From positions 310,001 to 374,000 of the forward strand of contig BRXU01000050.1 of assembly GCA_030267565.1 (NCBI GenBank): a stretch of 64,000 nucleotides of DNA, written 5' to 3'. Positions within the stretch are counted from its first letter, which is position 1. The number at the start of each line of letters is the position of its first letter. Source of the stretch: Pleodorina starrii. Taxonomy: Eukaryota; Chlorophyta; Chlorophyceae; Chlamydomonadales; Volvocaceae. Below are positions 1-11,500 of the stretch, one piece after another. The position numbers were made by a program, and so were the translations under genes. A model generated the notes under the pieces. It was given only the letters and a program-made list of their open reading frames with translations. It searched no databases and was not told the DNA's origin.

Positions 1-315
1 CAGAGCGTGTCCCATCTGCGAGCGGCGTTGGGAAACACACACACACACACACGAGTGAAGAGCAGGCAGCCGGGCTCGTCAAAGCAGCAAACCCTAAAAA
101 CCCTAAGTTCGCTTTCGGCGCAAGAGCCGAGAAGTCGAAACCTTGGCTGGGCGGCGCGACGAAACAGCACCTCACAGCCGGGCTAGCGCCCGCTTTCCCC
201 ACGATAATGATGATGGTGATGACGATGGTGATGGTTGCAAAACCGAGAGGGAAGCGCGGCAGCTTCGCAGGGGCTCGTGGCATGCAGTGCTGCGAGCCGT
301 GCACACGTGACTCAC

Positions 316-1629
316 CGGACAGGGATGTCGCGGACGTACCAGGTCGTCACCTGCTTCCAGCCCTCCGCCTCGGGGCCCCCCAGCAGCTCCTTTAGCGCGT
401 TCTTCGGCGGTGAGGGGTCCCTGGCGAACTGCACCACGAGGGGGCGGAAAACGCGTGTGACCCAGATGGCATGCAGGGATGCAAGATGCGGAGGACGTCG
501 AGAAAGGTGCGATGTGCAATGCAATGGAAGGCGTCATGGAAAGCGGGAAACCGAAAACGTGGCAGACCCAGTTTCTTCATGCCCCCTCGCCACCCCCGGG
601 TCTTGCCGCAGAGGCGACGAAAAACAGGGTCCATAGCCGAGCCCCAGCCACAGCTCCGAAACCCGACCCTCCCACCCGACCCAGTTTTCCCAGCCCCTGT
701 GTCCGCACCTCCTCGTGCGCCTGCGCGCTGCCGTCTGGTCGCACCCACAGCAGTCCGTGCACGATCTGGGTCGGGAAGGCTCGCACGCAGGAGCGGCGGC
801 TGGCGCAGGCCACCTGGTGCGCCTTGTCGTCACTGCGCAGCTGGGGGATGTGCGTGCAGGCGCCGCGGCCGTCGAACTGCCAGCCGTGGTAGGAGCACTG
901 AAGCGTGCCGTCGGACTCAATGCGACCCTCGGACAGCGGGGCGAGCCTGAGAGGGGGGTGGAAGGGTGGAGGGGGCGGGGTGGGAAGTGGTGAGCGTCCG
1001 GATCATCAACGGAAATGAAGGTTGTGTTCCCAGGCAGCCAAGCAGGAAGCAGCCATCCTCGTTCACCTGTGCGGGCATTTGTCCTCCACGGCGTGCCAGG
1101 CGCCCTGCTTGTCGCGCCAGAGGGCGATGGGGATGCCGAGCAGGTGCGTGGCGTGGGGGCGCGCGGGGTCCAGGTCGTCCACGACGGCCACCGGATACCA
1201 GTGCTGCGTCCAGGGGAACGTGCCCGACTGCTGGGCGGCAGCAGCACTTGGGGAGGAAGCTGGGCCCTGAGGTTCAGAACCCGCCGCGTGCTTCGCTTGT
1301 TCAACGGTCAGCGTGTCTGCTCGAATGGGGGAACGCAGTAGCGGTTAAGAAAAGCGCTGTCAGATCTGATGCGCGATAAAAGTTTACAGCTATAGTTACC
1401 TGCTTGCGCTGTTGATGCGGTGTCCACTACCCAAGATGTTGTGCGCCGCGATGTATGGCGCAAAGGCAACGGCCTCAGCGAAACTGGGGCCCGCCGACTG
1501 CATATTATTGATTACGCATTGCATAAGTGGACTTGCGGAAAAAAAGTTGATCAGCGACACATTGACTCACCACGGCGTTTGCAGCTTGGAAAACTGCATC
1601 GGGTTGTTGTTGCAAATGACGCTCTTCAT
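316..1629 (-). CDS. Chloroplast Rieske [2Fe-2S] oxygenase, PAO/TIC55-like (partial)
   Basis: Five exons join in phase: 1629-1571, 1497-1400, 1259-1067, 946-709 and 428-316. The last ends in a GTGAGT donor, so the C-terminal mononuclear-iron domain lies beyond the left edge. The first ~60 residues are basic and Ser/Thr/Ala-rich, like an algal transit peptide. Next comes FPWTQHWYPVAVVDDLDP, typical of the start of the Rieske domain in pheophorbide a oxygenase, chlorophyllide a oxygenase and TIC55. The cluster motif CPH-x17-CSYH is complete across the exon 3/4 junction and is followed by HGLLWVRPD and TWYVRDIPVR. Family knowledge: these are stromal or envelope ferredoxin-dependent oxygenases of chlorophyll metabolism. 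Which subgroup it belongs to cannot be told without the C-terminus. The start ATG at 1629 is the only one that keeps the transit-peptide frame. A second Rieske-family activity remains possible. Confidence 0.85.
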
Positions 1630-2358
1630 GACGAAATTATGAATCTTGAACCCAATTAAGACTTGTTTCGCCAAGAGGGCTTTTGATTTACACATTTAAC
1701 ATCTTCACAGTCACAATTTCACTTTTCACTTATCATGTACGAATTCATTCGCGGCGGTTGACGACCAGCACGAATCCTCACGAGTCCTCAGCCCCAGGGA
1801 ACAAACGTAAAGCCTTTGGCTCATAGCTTGGGTACCTAGGTGAGGGATCGATCGTGATCGTTTCTACTGTACGCTTTCGTTCACTGCTCGCTTTCTGAAC
1901 GTCCCGCACACCCCCGAGCAGTCAATGGCAGCTTTTCACCACGTGCTTCATGCTTTAAGCTCGAGTATCCGACCATTTAGGGCGCGACCCCGTCCAGGGC
2001 AGCTGGAGAAGCAGCACCCCTTTCACTGCGAAAAAGCGATGACGTCAGGCGTGCGTTATCAAGCCATCATGTCAGATGGCTGTGGTTGTTTTTATTGGAC
2101 CCAGACCAGGAGAGGTAGAGCCAGCAGGCCAACTGGCCGTGCGCTGCAGCGGAGACGACCAGGACCTGGAAGGACCATCACACTGTATGTGACAGGGCCA
2201 AAACGTTTCGGTTCGCACTGCTGTTGCGCCAGAGCACAGAAACTTCTCATCCGAACCGTCCAAAACATTAATTGGAGTCGGAAGGTGTCCTACGATGCAC
2301 CATGGCGCGGTGCAGCAGCCTCACACGCCGTGCTTTTGGCGAAGTTGGGGCGTGTTGG

Positions 2359-2435
2359 GGTGGTCCAAATGCCTCCGTAACATTAGTATTGAAGTAGAGG
2401 TGGTCCGAATGCCTCCGTAACTGTGGCGTTGAAGT
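2359..2435. repeat. Imperfect tandem repeat, two ~40 bp copies
   Basis: Two adjacent copies share GTGGTCC, AATGCCTCCGTAAC and TTGAAG at a 42 bp offset, beginning at 2359 and 2401. They are diverged in the middle. No function is visible. Confidence 0.6.
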
Positions 2436-2790
2436 CCCTTGTAATACTCGCATCGCATTGAGGTCGCATCCACGCTCCAGTTCGGGCACAAGTACATGTC
2501 GTCTTGTCTCAACGCGGATGGGATAGCACATAGCAGTGAGCTGCAATATGGCCGCTCTTCAACGGAACGATCTCACACGGTGGCCGGCCGTGGTCAGCAG
2601 AAGCCGATCGGCTCACACGCTCACAGGCCTCGTTAGGCAGCCTACGTAGGCGGCATATTGCTTCTAAAAATTTAAGGTCTACAGAATCGATTTCGGCGGG
2701 GAGTAGGGCAATGCGCCACTGAGACGTTGGTTGGATCGACTGTCCATGGATTCGGGATCGACAGTCGCCCTACAGTCGATAGATTTCAGA

Positions 2791-2858
2791 TCACGGCCAA
2801 CTGCTGCATCTGGTTTGGAGCCGATCACGGCCAACTGGTGCATCTGGTTTGGAGCCCA
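2791..2858. repeat. Tandem duplication, 34 bp x 2
   Basis: Copies at 2791-2824 and 2825-2858 differ by about one base. Each begins TCACGGCCAACTG. It is a recent local duplication in intergenic DNA. Confidence 0.8.
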
Positions 2859-4123
2859 CCAGCAGCCCAACAGCAACACCAACTTACAGGTAACCCACCG
2901 GACCTAATCATATGGGATTATAAGTGTGTGGTTTGCGTGCAGCAAAGGCGGCTACCGGCGGCAGCACAGTGCCAAACCCATTGCGACCCATTTCATCATC
3001 ACCGCACGAACGAACTCCCGGCCTCCCTCATCCCTTTCGTCTCCCTGCACTTCCTGGCTGGCTGATGTGACTAGCTGACAAGTCCACACCTCATGACGTG
3101 GAGCAGCAATACGGTACACTCTGTGGAGAGACAACGTCGGGACGCCGCGAGTAGGTCTCTGTTCAGCAGGGCCAAACATATCGCAGCCTCGTTTTTCCGC
3201 GCTCTAGTTATACAACTCCCTGAACACCGGCCACACCCTCACGCATTGCATGCTGCACTGCGAGCGGCCATTGGTAGGGGAGGCGTGGGGATCGGCGGCA
3301 TCGGCCGGAAGGTCCCAGGAAGGGCAGAGAAGGTGACAAGTGGGAGCCGCGCGCCTCCATCGGGTGGTGTGTCAGCATAAGGCAAGGAAGCAAATGCAGG
3401 GGTGTTTATGATTAAAGTCCTATCTCGCCATGTCGTTTTTGACAAGCAATCAACGGCGCTCGCCATGCTCGCTCGAAAGGACTGTTGGAGTTGAATGGCT
3501 CACACTGCACAAGGAAGTAGGGAGCGTTGCGTTGCTAACCAAGGAGTGGGTGTTCTGCTCAAGAAATTTGAGCGAGCGTTCCTCCCTCCACGTAACGTAC
3601 TAAGCATGTACCATGTGCAAAGCCATCGTGGCCAGGACAGGCCAGGAAAAGCGACTGTTCGGCCTTCAGCTTGTACTCTGTCAGTCTTTATCAAGCCTGT
3701 ATTCTGTCTGACAGGTCCAGTGACTGTCTCGCTCCAAGACTCCAACGACAGCAAGGTACAAACTTTCGTACCAACCGCTTAACCAGGTAGCCGTTGTGGG
3801 CTTGACTTTCTCAGGATCTCAGCAGCTGGATATCCAATTTGTGCCTTTGAGAGCTTATTACAACATGTGCGTGATAAGACACTAAGAGTACAAGCTATAT
3901 GCTACGGTCTGCGGAAACGATGAGCAGTGGACAAGCTTCAAATTATGAGAGTCTGAGCATGCACTTTACATCCACCGTCAGGCATCCCTTGGTTGAACTC
4001 CCCCATCTTGTTTTGAACTGTCTGCTACGCTTTAGCGGAGGGGACGTACTGTCCGTTTCTCATTCAACGTGAGGCTTCCCACTTGGGTGTCAAGCTTTGT
4101 TGCATTAGTTTAGACAGGTTACC

Positions 4124-6624
4124 ATGGGAAATGGTTGCTCGTCGGACAAGTCGACGGTGAGTGCGTTGCTCTCGACGGCACATGCCACGACGCAGGCAGT
4201 CGGGCAAGGCCCTGAAACGTTTAGAGCTTGCATATGGGTCGCCTTGATTATATGGTTTACAGCTGATGGGCAATAGTACGCGTCGAACTGCTTTGGTAAC
4301 TTGACCATCCAGCAATGTCCCTTTGTTCTGCGGCGGACCTTTTTGAAGAAATGAAATCAAAGTATGGGTTGTGCAGGAAACCTTGCCGCCAGCTGCACCA
4401 AGGGCAAAGTCAGCGCTGTCCAAGTCGGCAAGCGGTGCAGGCAGTCGAAAAACTCGCGAGGAATTAGCCGCACAATTTGTCGCAGGTAAACATCCTTGTC
4501 AAACACATATCCTTTCGTCGTTTGGCCGAGGCCTCTTGAAATCCCACACCCACGCCAGCGTCCGGCGCGTCCATGAAACTTCACAGGGGCATTGCCCTGC
4601 GCGCCGGGCGTGATCCACCGCCGGCATGCAGCCGCGCGGATGCTTCCCTCCCACCTATCACCGCACTGTGCAGCTGAGAGGACGCCGCTAATGGACCCGG
4701 GCCGGTGCACCCCAGTCCGCGCCTGCTGAGTGCTGTCACCGCTCCAGCCGCCAAAGCCAGCAACTCACTGCTGCGCCGCCGCCCCTGCCTCCGCCCGGGC
4801 CCCCAACCCACACCAAACCCGGGTGCCTCAGAATTCCCCGCGGATGACGACCCTGACGAGGTTCCCTCTTACAAGGAGGGGTCCCGGGAGGCAACCCTCC
4901 TCAAGGTGGGTTGGGTTCGTGCAGTTCCGTGAGTGTTGACACGGCGCACCTGTGATGGAGCCTTGAGGGCATGCCAGGCTGAAGGCTCGGGGAGGGCGGG
5001 AGGAGTGTAGCGGGCGGGAACCTTGGTATGGTGGTATCGCGCGGCCCCCCCACCGCCAGAGGTCCGTTCCCAACGCGGGGAAGGGAGAGCGACAAGAGAG
5101 CGACGCAGTCGCGCCAGGAGCCAAAAACGGCGGCATGTTTTACACGTGGCCCGCATGGCCGCCGGCCCGCGCCGCGCCCTGGCTCACGCTCGCTCCCGAT
5201 CACTTGTGCCACTCGTGCCCTTGCTGCCGCTGCCGTACTGTCGTACTGCCGTACTGCACGTCGTTCCTACCAACCCCCCAGGTGTTCAACCTGCTGGACT
5301 CGTCCAACGTCGGTTACTTGACGGTGCCGGTGTGGAAGGACTACGTGCTGTCGGCGGTGAGGGGCGGCAACCCGCGGGTCGGGTCGGGTCGGGTCGGGCC
5401 GCTGAAGGGTCGGGTCGGGTCGGGCGGGCGGATGCGGCCGCGTCGCGTGTTGCAGCGCCACACCCGCTGGTAGCAGGCACGTCGCCCCAGGGGTCGCCCG
5501 ACAGCAGGCGTGCACGCACGCGGCTTGCATCGCCCACTCACTTACTCACTCATCCACTCACCCACCGAGAAGCTGTTTCTCGTGCCGCCCGCCTCCCTGG
5601 CCCCCCGCTGAACACGGCTTTGCAATCACGCACGCGATAAGGTCCGATGATGCCGTACCCTGTCTCGCGCCGGTAGGGTTTGACCACGGAGGCGCTCGCC
5701 AAGGAGCTGGCGGTCATCGTGGCGGAGCAGGACACGCCGGGCGACCCGCGGGTCAGTGCCCGGCAGTTTGTGACCGCGATGGCCCACATGGTCGCTGGGT
5801 ACGACGACCCCTCCTTCGGGCAGTTTGTGGCGCAGACGCTGGGGGCGTACAGGTACGGGGGGCGGTACGGCCCACGTGACGACGACCCTGCGCCGTCGGC
5901 AGCGGCGGCGGCGGCGTGGCGGTGTGGCGCGGGGGGGAAGTGGCCCACTGTAGCCAGAAAACGTTTGGGTGGGCTGGGGTTGGGTTCGGGATTGGAATTA
6001 TGGGCACAGGGCAGCAGCCGGGTGGGGTGGCAGCGGCGGCTGGGTGCGCCAGGGAGGGTAGTGGGCGCGGGGATAGGATATGGGGGGCCCTGCGCCACCT
6101 CTGCGGGCTCACCCAGGACAAGTACGGTGCAACAGCCCCGGCCGCAAGCTCCTCTCCTGTCTCCCGTCTTCCCTCTTTGCACACCCTCTCCCGTGTTCCC
6201 CCTCGCTGTTCCCTCGGACCTCCTTGCAACGCCCCGCGTCCCTATCACGCCCGGTACCGCCCGCCCGCTCGCCACCCGGGGCCGGAAGCCGTAACCAGCC
6301 ACTCCCCTCCGCCCGGTTTCGTTCGGTCAAGCCCTGTGCCCTGTGCCTGCCCTTCCCGCCTGTCCGCCGCCACTCGCGCGGCCACGTCGGCTGGCTGGTT
6401 GGCTGGCTGACTCATCGTGCTGTCTTGCGCTGTGCCGTGTGCTTGTGTACTTGTGATTGTGTTGTGTCATGTGTTATGTTGTGCTGTGCTATGGCTGTTC
6501 TCCATTGTGTGTTGTGCGGCTCGGCTCGTGCCGCCCACCCTGGCTGCCCCGCAGGGCCAGGGGCGCCAGTCGGTACCTCTCCCAGGAGCAGGTGGCGCAG
6601 GGAGAGGCGGCCTCACAGGCGTAG
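4124..6624 (+). CDS. Small acylation-motif, EF-hand-like protein (complete)
   Basis: Six exons join in phase: 4124-4156, 4377-4485, 4748-4905, 5282-5356, 5677-5852 and 6555-6624 (TAG), giving about 206 residues. The start ACCATGG is a strong initiation context. The protein begins MGNGCSS, a consensus for Gly2 N-myristoylation with Cys5 available for palmitoylation, so membrane or ciliary-membrane anchoring is likely. Residues about 100-125 read FNLLDSSNVGYLTVPVWKDY, an EF-hand-like helix-loop-helix. Its loop keeps Asp1, Ser3, Gly6 and a hydrophobic position 8 but lacks the acidic position 12, so calcium binding is doubtful. A predicted helical region follows (ALAKELAVIVAEQD to FGQFVAQTLGAYR). 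I do not recognise the family. Myristoylation is inferred from the motif alone. Confidence 0.75.
5381..5425. repeat. Pentameric GGGTC microsatellite in intron
   Basis: Reiterated GGGTC units, interrupted once, lie just after the donor of exon 4 of the EF-hand-like gene. It is a simple-sequence tract with no coding role. Confidence 0.8.
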
Positions 6625-8584
6625 CAGCCGTAGCCGCAGTAGACAAGCGGCGGGCCGCCTCGGCGGGGGGGGGCCTCCCTCTTTCGGCTCGGGAAGGAGG
6701 AGGGGCCCCAGTGGCGGCGGGGACAGGAGGGGCCGGCGGCTGCCTCCAGGTCGATTTCCCAGTGCAGTACAGTGCGGTACAGTACGGCAAGCGTCGGGAT
6801 GTGGCGGCGGCGGTGCGGTGTCTGGCGGCTGGCTGTCGCCCCTCACAGCGGTTGGCGCGTGGCGGTGCGGCCGGCGTGTTGGCAAACCGGGGCAGCCGTT
6901 GCGCTGACCGGCCCCAGCAGACCTGCCCGTATTGGTCATTGCTCCTCCGTGACGTAAAAGTGTATTATAATGGTACAGCTGCGGCTCTGCGCACGTATGC
7001 GTTTTGGCTACTGGTGGAAATGTGCTGACCGCTGCGGTCGTGCGCGTGTGTCTCCGGAAACGCGGGTGCGGCGTTTCCTCTCCTGGGATGCGAAGCCACG
7101 AGCACGACTTCGCGGACGGTCAAGGCCCCGTGCGTTTGCGTCGTCCGACTTGGTCTGCCAGGTTCGTTGAGTATGGTATGGTAGGCGGCACGGCGCACGC
7201 GCGCTGTGCGCGCGGTGGCGTGCGGTGGTCGACACGAACGTGCTGCAGGTCTCCGGCGGGCTGCTCCGTGCCGGGGATGCGCCCCCTCGTTCGCGTGGAA
7301 GGGCGGGCGGTGTCGCGCGCCGCCGTGCGGCCGTTCCGGTGCCGACTCACAGCGGGTTGTCGCCCGAAGTCTGCCCCCCTTTCCCGCCGCTGCCGGTCCT
7401 TCGGACAAGGCCGCAGCGGCCTTTCGGACAGGGCCGGCATCGGCAACTCACGACCCGCAAAGTTGGTCCGCCTGTGAACGTGTGAAGCCCCTGTTTGCGA
7501 ATCTGAGGTGCCGGATCCTGGTTGGCAGGAATATGTGAATGACTGGAAGATGGGAAGGTGGTCGTGTTGGGGCTGTGGTCGTTGTGCTGTACATAGCGCG
7601 CCGGCTGGGGCGGGGGATGGGCGACCTGGTTTGGCACATGTGCAGGATTGGCCGGTGGGGGTTGTCCTCCCTTTCGCTGGGAACTTGAGATGAAGGGCAA
7701 CTGGGCGAGGTGTGGTTGGCCTATCCTGGGTGTGACGAGACCAATGTATGGATGAGGCGTCGTCTGTCATACACTCTTACTGTGGGACGGATGGGCTTCT
7801 CGCGGTTTCCTCAGGGGACAACGTGTGCGTTGACTCCTGCCGGGGAAGAGCCATGCAAGCTAACCCCGAACGACGTTGCTGTCGCTGCTTCACGCATGTC
7901 GTCGACCTGTCGGGCGGTGGGCTTCCGCTCGCGAGGCGACCGACGTCTCGACGTCCGTGTATGGTTTGGTATTTGCGGGTTGGTACTTTGTTGACATTTG
8001 CAATTCATCGGCCATGTTGCCATTAACCGTACCAGCACAGAAGGCCACGTGGACGGCGCATGGCAGAAGACGAAGTGCTCAAAACCTGCCGAGCCCCTCT
8101 TCGCGCCCCTGTCAGTGAGCAGGGGGCCGACCGCGAGCGCACCTGTCGATCGTGACCCGGCATCGTTCTGCACAGGAGCCTGAGACCCGATGAAACGGCG
8201 GCTGGCCAGTTGTGATGCACTGCAGTGACAACAATCACTGAAACACACGCCACCGCAGCCAAGGGCGTGCTGCGCCGCAACCGTCTTGTCGTGGGCGCTG
8301 ACAGATCCGATCGATCATGAAAAGCTCTTCAGCTAGATGATGTTTCCGTCAATGGTTCATGGTGGCCCCAACATTGTGGTACCCAAGTGTGTGTGTCTGT
8401 GCGCGCAACGGCCCGCCGCCTGTACGGTTTCGGCGACCCGGCGCCCAACCCCACCCTACCACGCCTGGAGAAAGAAAACCGCCGGTCACGAACTGAGGAC
8501 CGCATCCCGGGACCGCGGCACCGTGCACATCAGATCTGCGGTACCGTAGTACCGTACTTCACAGTGGGGGACCGAACAGCTCTC
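6625..8584. other. Intergenic between convergent genes, likely 3' UTRs
   Basis: This region separates the stop codons of the EF-hand-like gene (+) and the Q-rich gene (-). It should contain both 3' UTRs. Overlapping open frames on both strands show no splice-consistent or family-like protein, and I see no clear TGTAA polyadenylation motif near either stop. Confidence 0.5.
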
Positions 8585-11500
8585 CTAGTTCACCGCTCGT
8601 CGCGTCTGGGCGCTGCCTCGCACAGGCAACCTGCTGCCACCGCCGCCGCCGCCAACCGCGGCCTGCCGGAGCGGGCTCCCGCCGCCGCCCCGCTGCTGCT
8701 GCTGCTGCTGCTGCCGAGCGCCGCCGCTGCTGCTTCCGCCGCCACAGCTGCCCCCCCGAGATCCGGCCCCGCCCCCGACCCCGCCGCTGCTGCCGCCGCC
8801 TCCACCGCTTCGCCCCGCTGCGCCGCAGCTCCGAGCCCCCGCGGCCTCGGGCGGGCCGCCGGCCGCCGCGAGCCCCTTGGGGCTCGATACGGCGCCCTCC
8901 GCCGCCGCCCAGCGGCCCGGTTGCTGTTGTTGTGCTGACGAGGCCGCGTGGTCCGCCGACCCCGCGCCTCCGCCCCCGGTCCGCCTGCGCCTCCGCTTCC
9001 ACGGCGACGACCGGGACTCGATGCTGCCGCAGCTCGAGTAGAACGGTAGATCCAGATCCGGATCTAGATCCAAATCTTGAAGATCCCGAGGGCGGTTGAG
9101 GATCTTCCGGACGGCGCTGCTGCGCTTGGGCGGCGACGGCGTCGCGGCAGCGGCGGCGCCGAGCAGGATGTCCACCTCGACGCCGCTGTCGTCGCCGGGT
9201 GAGGCCGGCGCCCTGGCGGAGGCGGACCGCCGCGCGGCGGCCTCCGCCGCTGCCACCGCCGCCGTGCGGGCTAGTCGAGCGGCCCTGTTCTGGCACGGCG
9301 AATCCGAGGGTGCGGCTGCAGAACCCGGCGCGGCGCTCGCTGCCCTCCCCACGCCGACGCCGTGTGACAAGTGCGGCCGCCTGCCGCCGGCGGAGAGAGC
9401 TCCCGGGCCGGTGGCCCCCGCGCCGGCGGCGGCGGCGCCGTTGCGGCCCAACCTGGTCGCAGACGTCGACCGCGCCGGCGCCGCCGCGTCGGCGGCGGCT
9501 TGCGCGTGCCTGCCGGACGCCCCCCCGGCTGCGGCCCATCCGCCGCCGCCGCCGCTGCCCCCGCTGCCACGCCGTTCCAGGCGGGACAAAATGCCTCCAC
9601 CGCCGCCACCACCGGCGCCGGCGGCGGCCTTGCGCCCGGTCTTGGCGGCCTTGGCGCCGCCCGGCGGCGCCGCTGCCGCCGCCGCGACGCCCTTCCGGCC
9701 CATGACGCCAGCCGAGCGCTTCACAGCCGCGGCGGTGGCGGCGGTGCGCTTGCTCGTGCGCGAATCCAAGCCCGCCGCTTCCACATCCTCCTCGTCGCTC
9801 AGCCAGCCCCAGCGGCTCATTCGGTCGTCCTGGTCGTGGTCGTGGAAGCCGCCGCGGTGCCGCGTGTCCAGAAAGAAGTTCCGCGGCTGCGGGCTGACGG
9901 CGGCCGCGCCCCGGGGCCGGACGCCGCCCCCGCCGCCGCCGTCGCCGCCAGCGGTGCCTCGTCGCGCCATGGGCTCCGTGCGGCTGCCGCCGCCGCCGCA
10001 GCTGCGGGCGTTTCGAATGGGCGATACGTCGCTGGGTGGCGGGCTGAGCGGCCGGGAGTTGCACGACGCCGGCGGCGACGACAGCAGGACGTCGTCGTCG
10101 GGCTGGCGGGGAGGGTCGGGCCTCGGCGGCGGCGGCGAGCTTGCGGCGGCGGCGGCGGCAGCAACCCCGACGCCGCATGGCGCAGCGGCGGCGGCGGCGG
10201 CTGCGATGCCGGCCCTGAAGCCGGTGGACGTTGCGGCAGCAGCAGCAGCAGCGGCAGTAGCGACCTCTAACGGTGCGGTTGTCGGCACTGCCGCTGTTGA
10301 CGGAGCCAGCAAAGGCTCAGGGTAGAGGCGCGGGACCGTCACCGCATGGGCCGTCGCGGAGCCGCCAAGGGACGCCGGGGCGGCAGCCACGGCGGCACCG
10401 GCGCCTCCGCCTCCGCCGCCGCTGAAGCGCTGGCCGAACGACGGTTGCGTGGCCGCTGTCAGATCTGGCCTGGCAGACGCGATGGTGGCTGTTTCCAGAG
10501 GTCGCTGTTGCGGCTGCTTGCCCTTCCCCTCCTGCTGCTGCTGCTGCTGCGACTGCTGTTGTGGCTGTTGCGGCAGCAAGCAGCTCCAGGGACTCGAGGC
10601 CGGCGTGATGATGGGCCCAGCAGCGGAGGTCTGCGGAGCGCCAAGCTGCGCCAGGGACACCACCGGCGGGGGCCCGGGGGCGGCGGCCAGGCCGGGGGCA
10701 GCAGCGGCGCCGGAGGCCATGGTGGACGTGCACCCCAGCGCGAAAACGCCCGCCTGCCACGCCGTCGTCCCCGCGGGAGCAGGCGCGACTGCGGTGGGCT
10801 GCTGGCTCGAGTGGTGCAGCTGATGCGATGGGGGCGGGGGGTACCGGCCGACTGGCCCTTGCTGCGGGCGCTCCTGCTGCCCTTGCGCCTGTGGCTGCGG
10901 CTGTGACTGTGGGGCCTGTTGTTGTGGGGGCTGTGATGAAGGCAACTGCTCCGCGTCCTTCCCGGCGGCTGCGGCCAGCGGGGGGCTGTTGGGCCACCGC
11001 GGGTGCGGCGCGAGGGCCCCACCGTCGGGGACCGGCACCGGCACCGGCGCCGTGCTTTGCGCGCGCGTGTGGCTGCGATGCGGAACACGGTCGGCGAGAG
11101 GGCATTGCGGACAGACTTAAGGCGGACAAGAAACATGCACAGTCGACGGACACGCGGTCGGCGGGGGCGTGCAGGCAGGCACGCTCCTCCACTCCCGGGA
11201 GGTGCGCGCGCTTCTCAACTTGACCCACCTGATAGCCGCCGCCGCGGGGGAGGAGCTCCCCCCACTGCCGCCCGCCTCCGCCACCGCGCCCTCGAGCCCC
11301 GCCACCAGGCCGCCCGCCTCCCTCGCCAGCTGGCACACCTCGCGCAGCTGCGCGTCGTGACCCGCGGGTCGTTCGGACGCCAACGCTGTTGCCGAGTGGC
11401 CCGGAACTCCACCACCACCACCACTACCAGCGGCGGTGGTGGTGCCCTGCTGCTGCTGCTGCTGCTGATGCTGCTGTTGTTGTTGTTTCTGTTGTTGCGC

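Larger units (their letters stand above)
1630..4123. other. Intergenic region between divergent genes
   Basis: This is the spacer between the divergent Rieske gene and the EF-hand-like gene and presumably holds both promoters. Open frames here are short and lack splice or family support. It contains two small tandem duplications, annotated separately. I see no RNA gene. Confidence 0.5.

Noticed and set aside
7120..7770. 216-codon minus-strand open frame
   Set aside because: Arg/Pro/Thr-rich composition and several equally open frames; no splice or family support.
9096..10325. 409-codon open frame on the + strand
   Set aside because: It is the antisense shadow of the poly-Ala/Gln last exon of the minus-strand gene; GC-rich low-complexity DNA is open in many frames.
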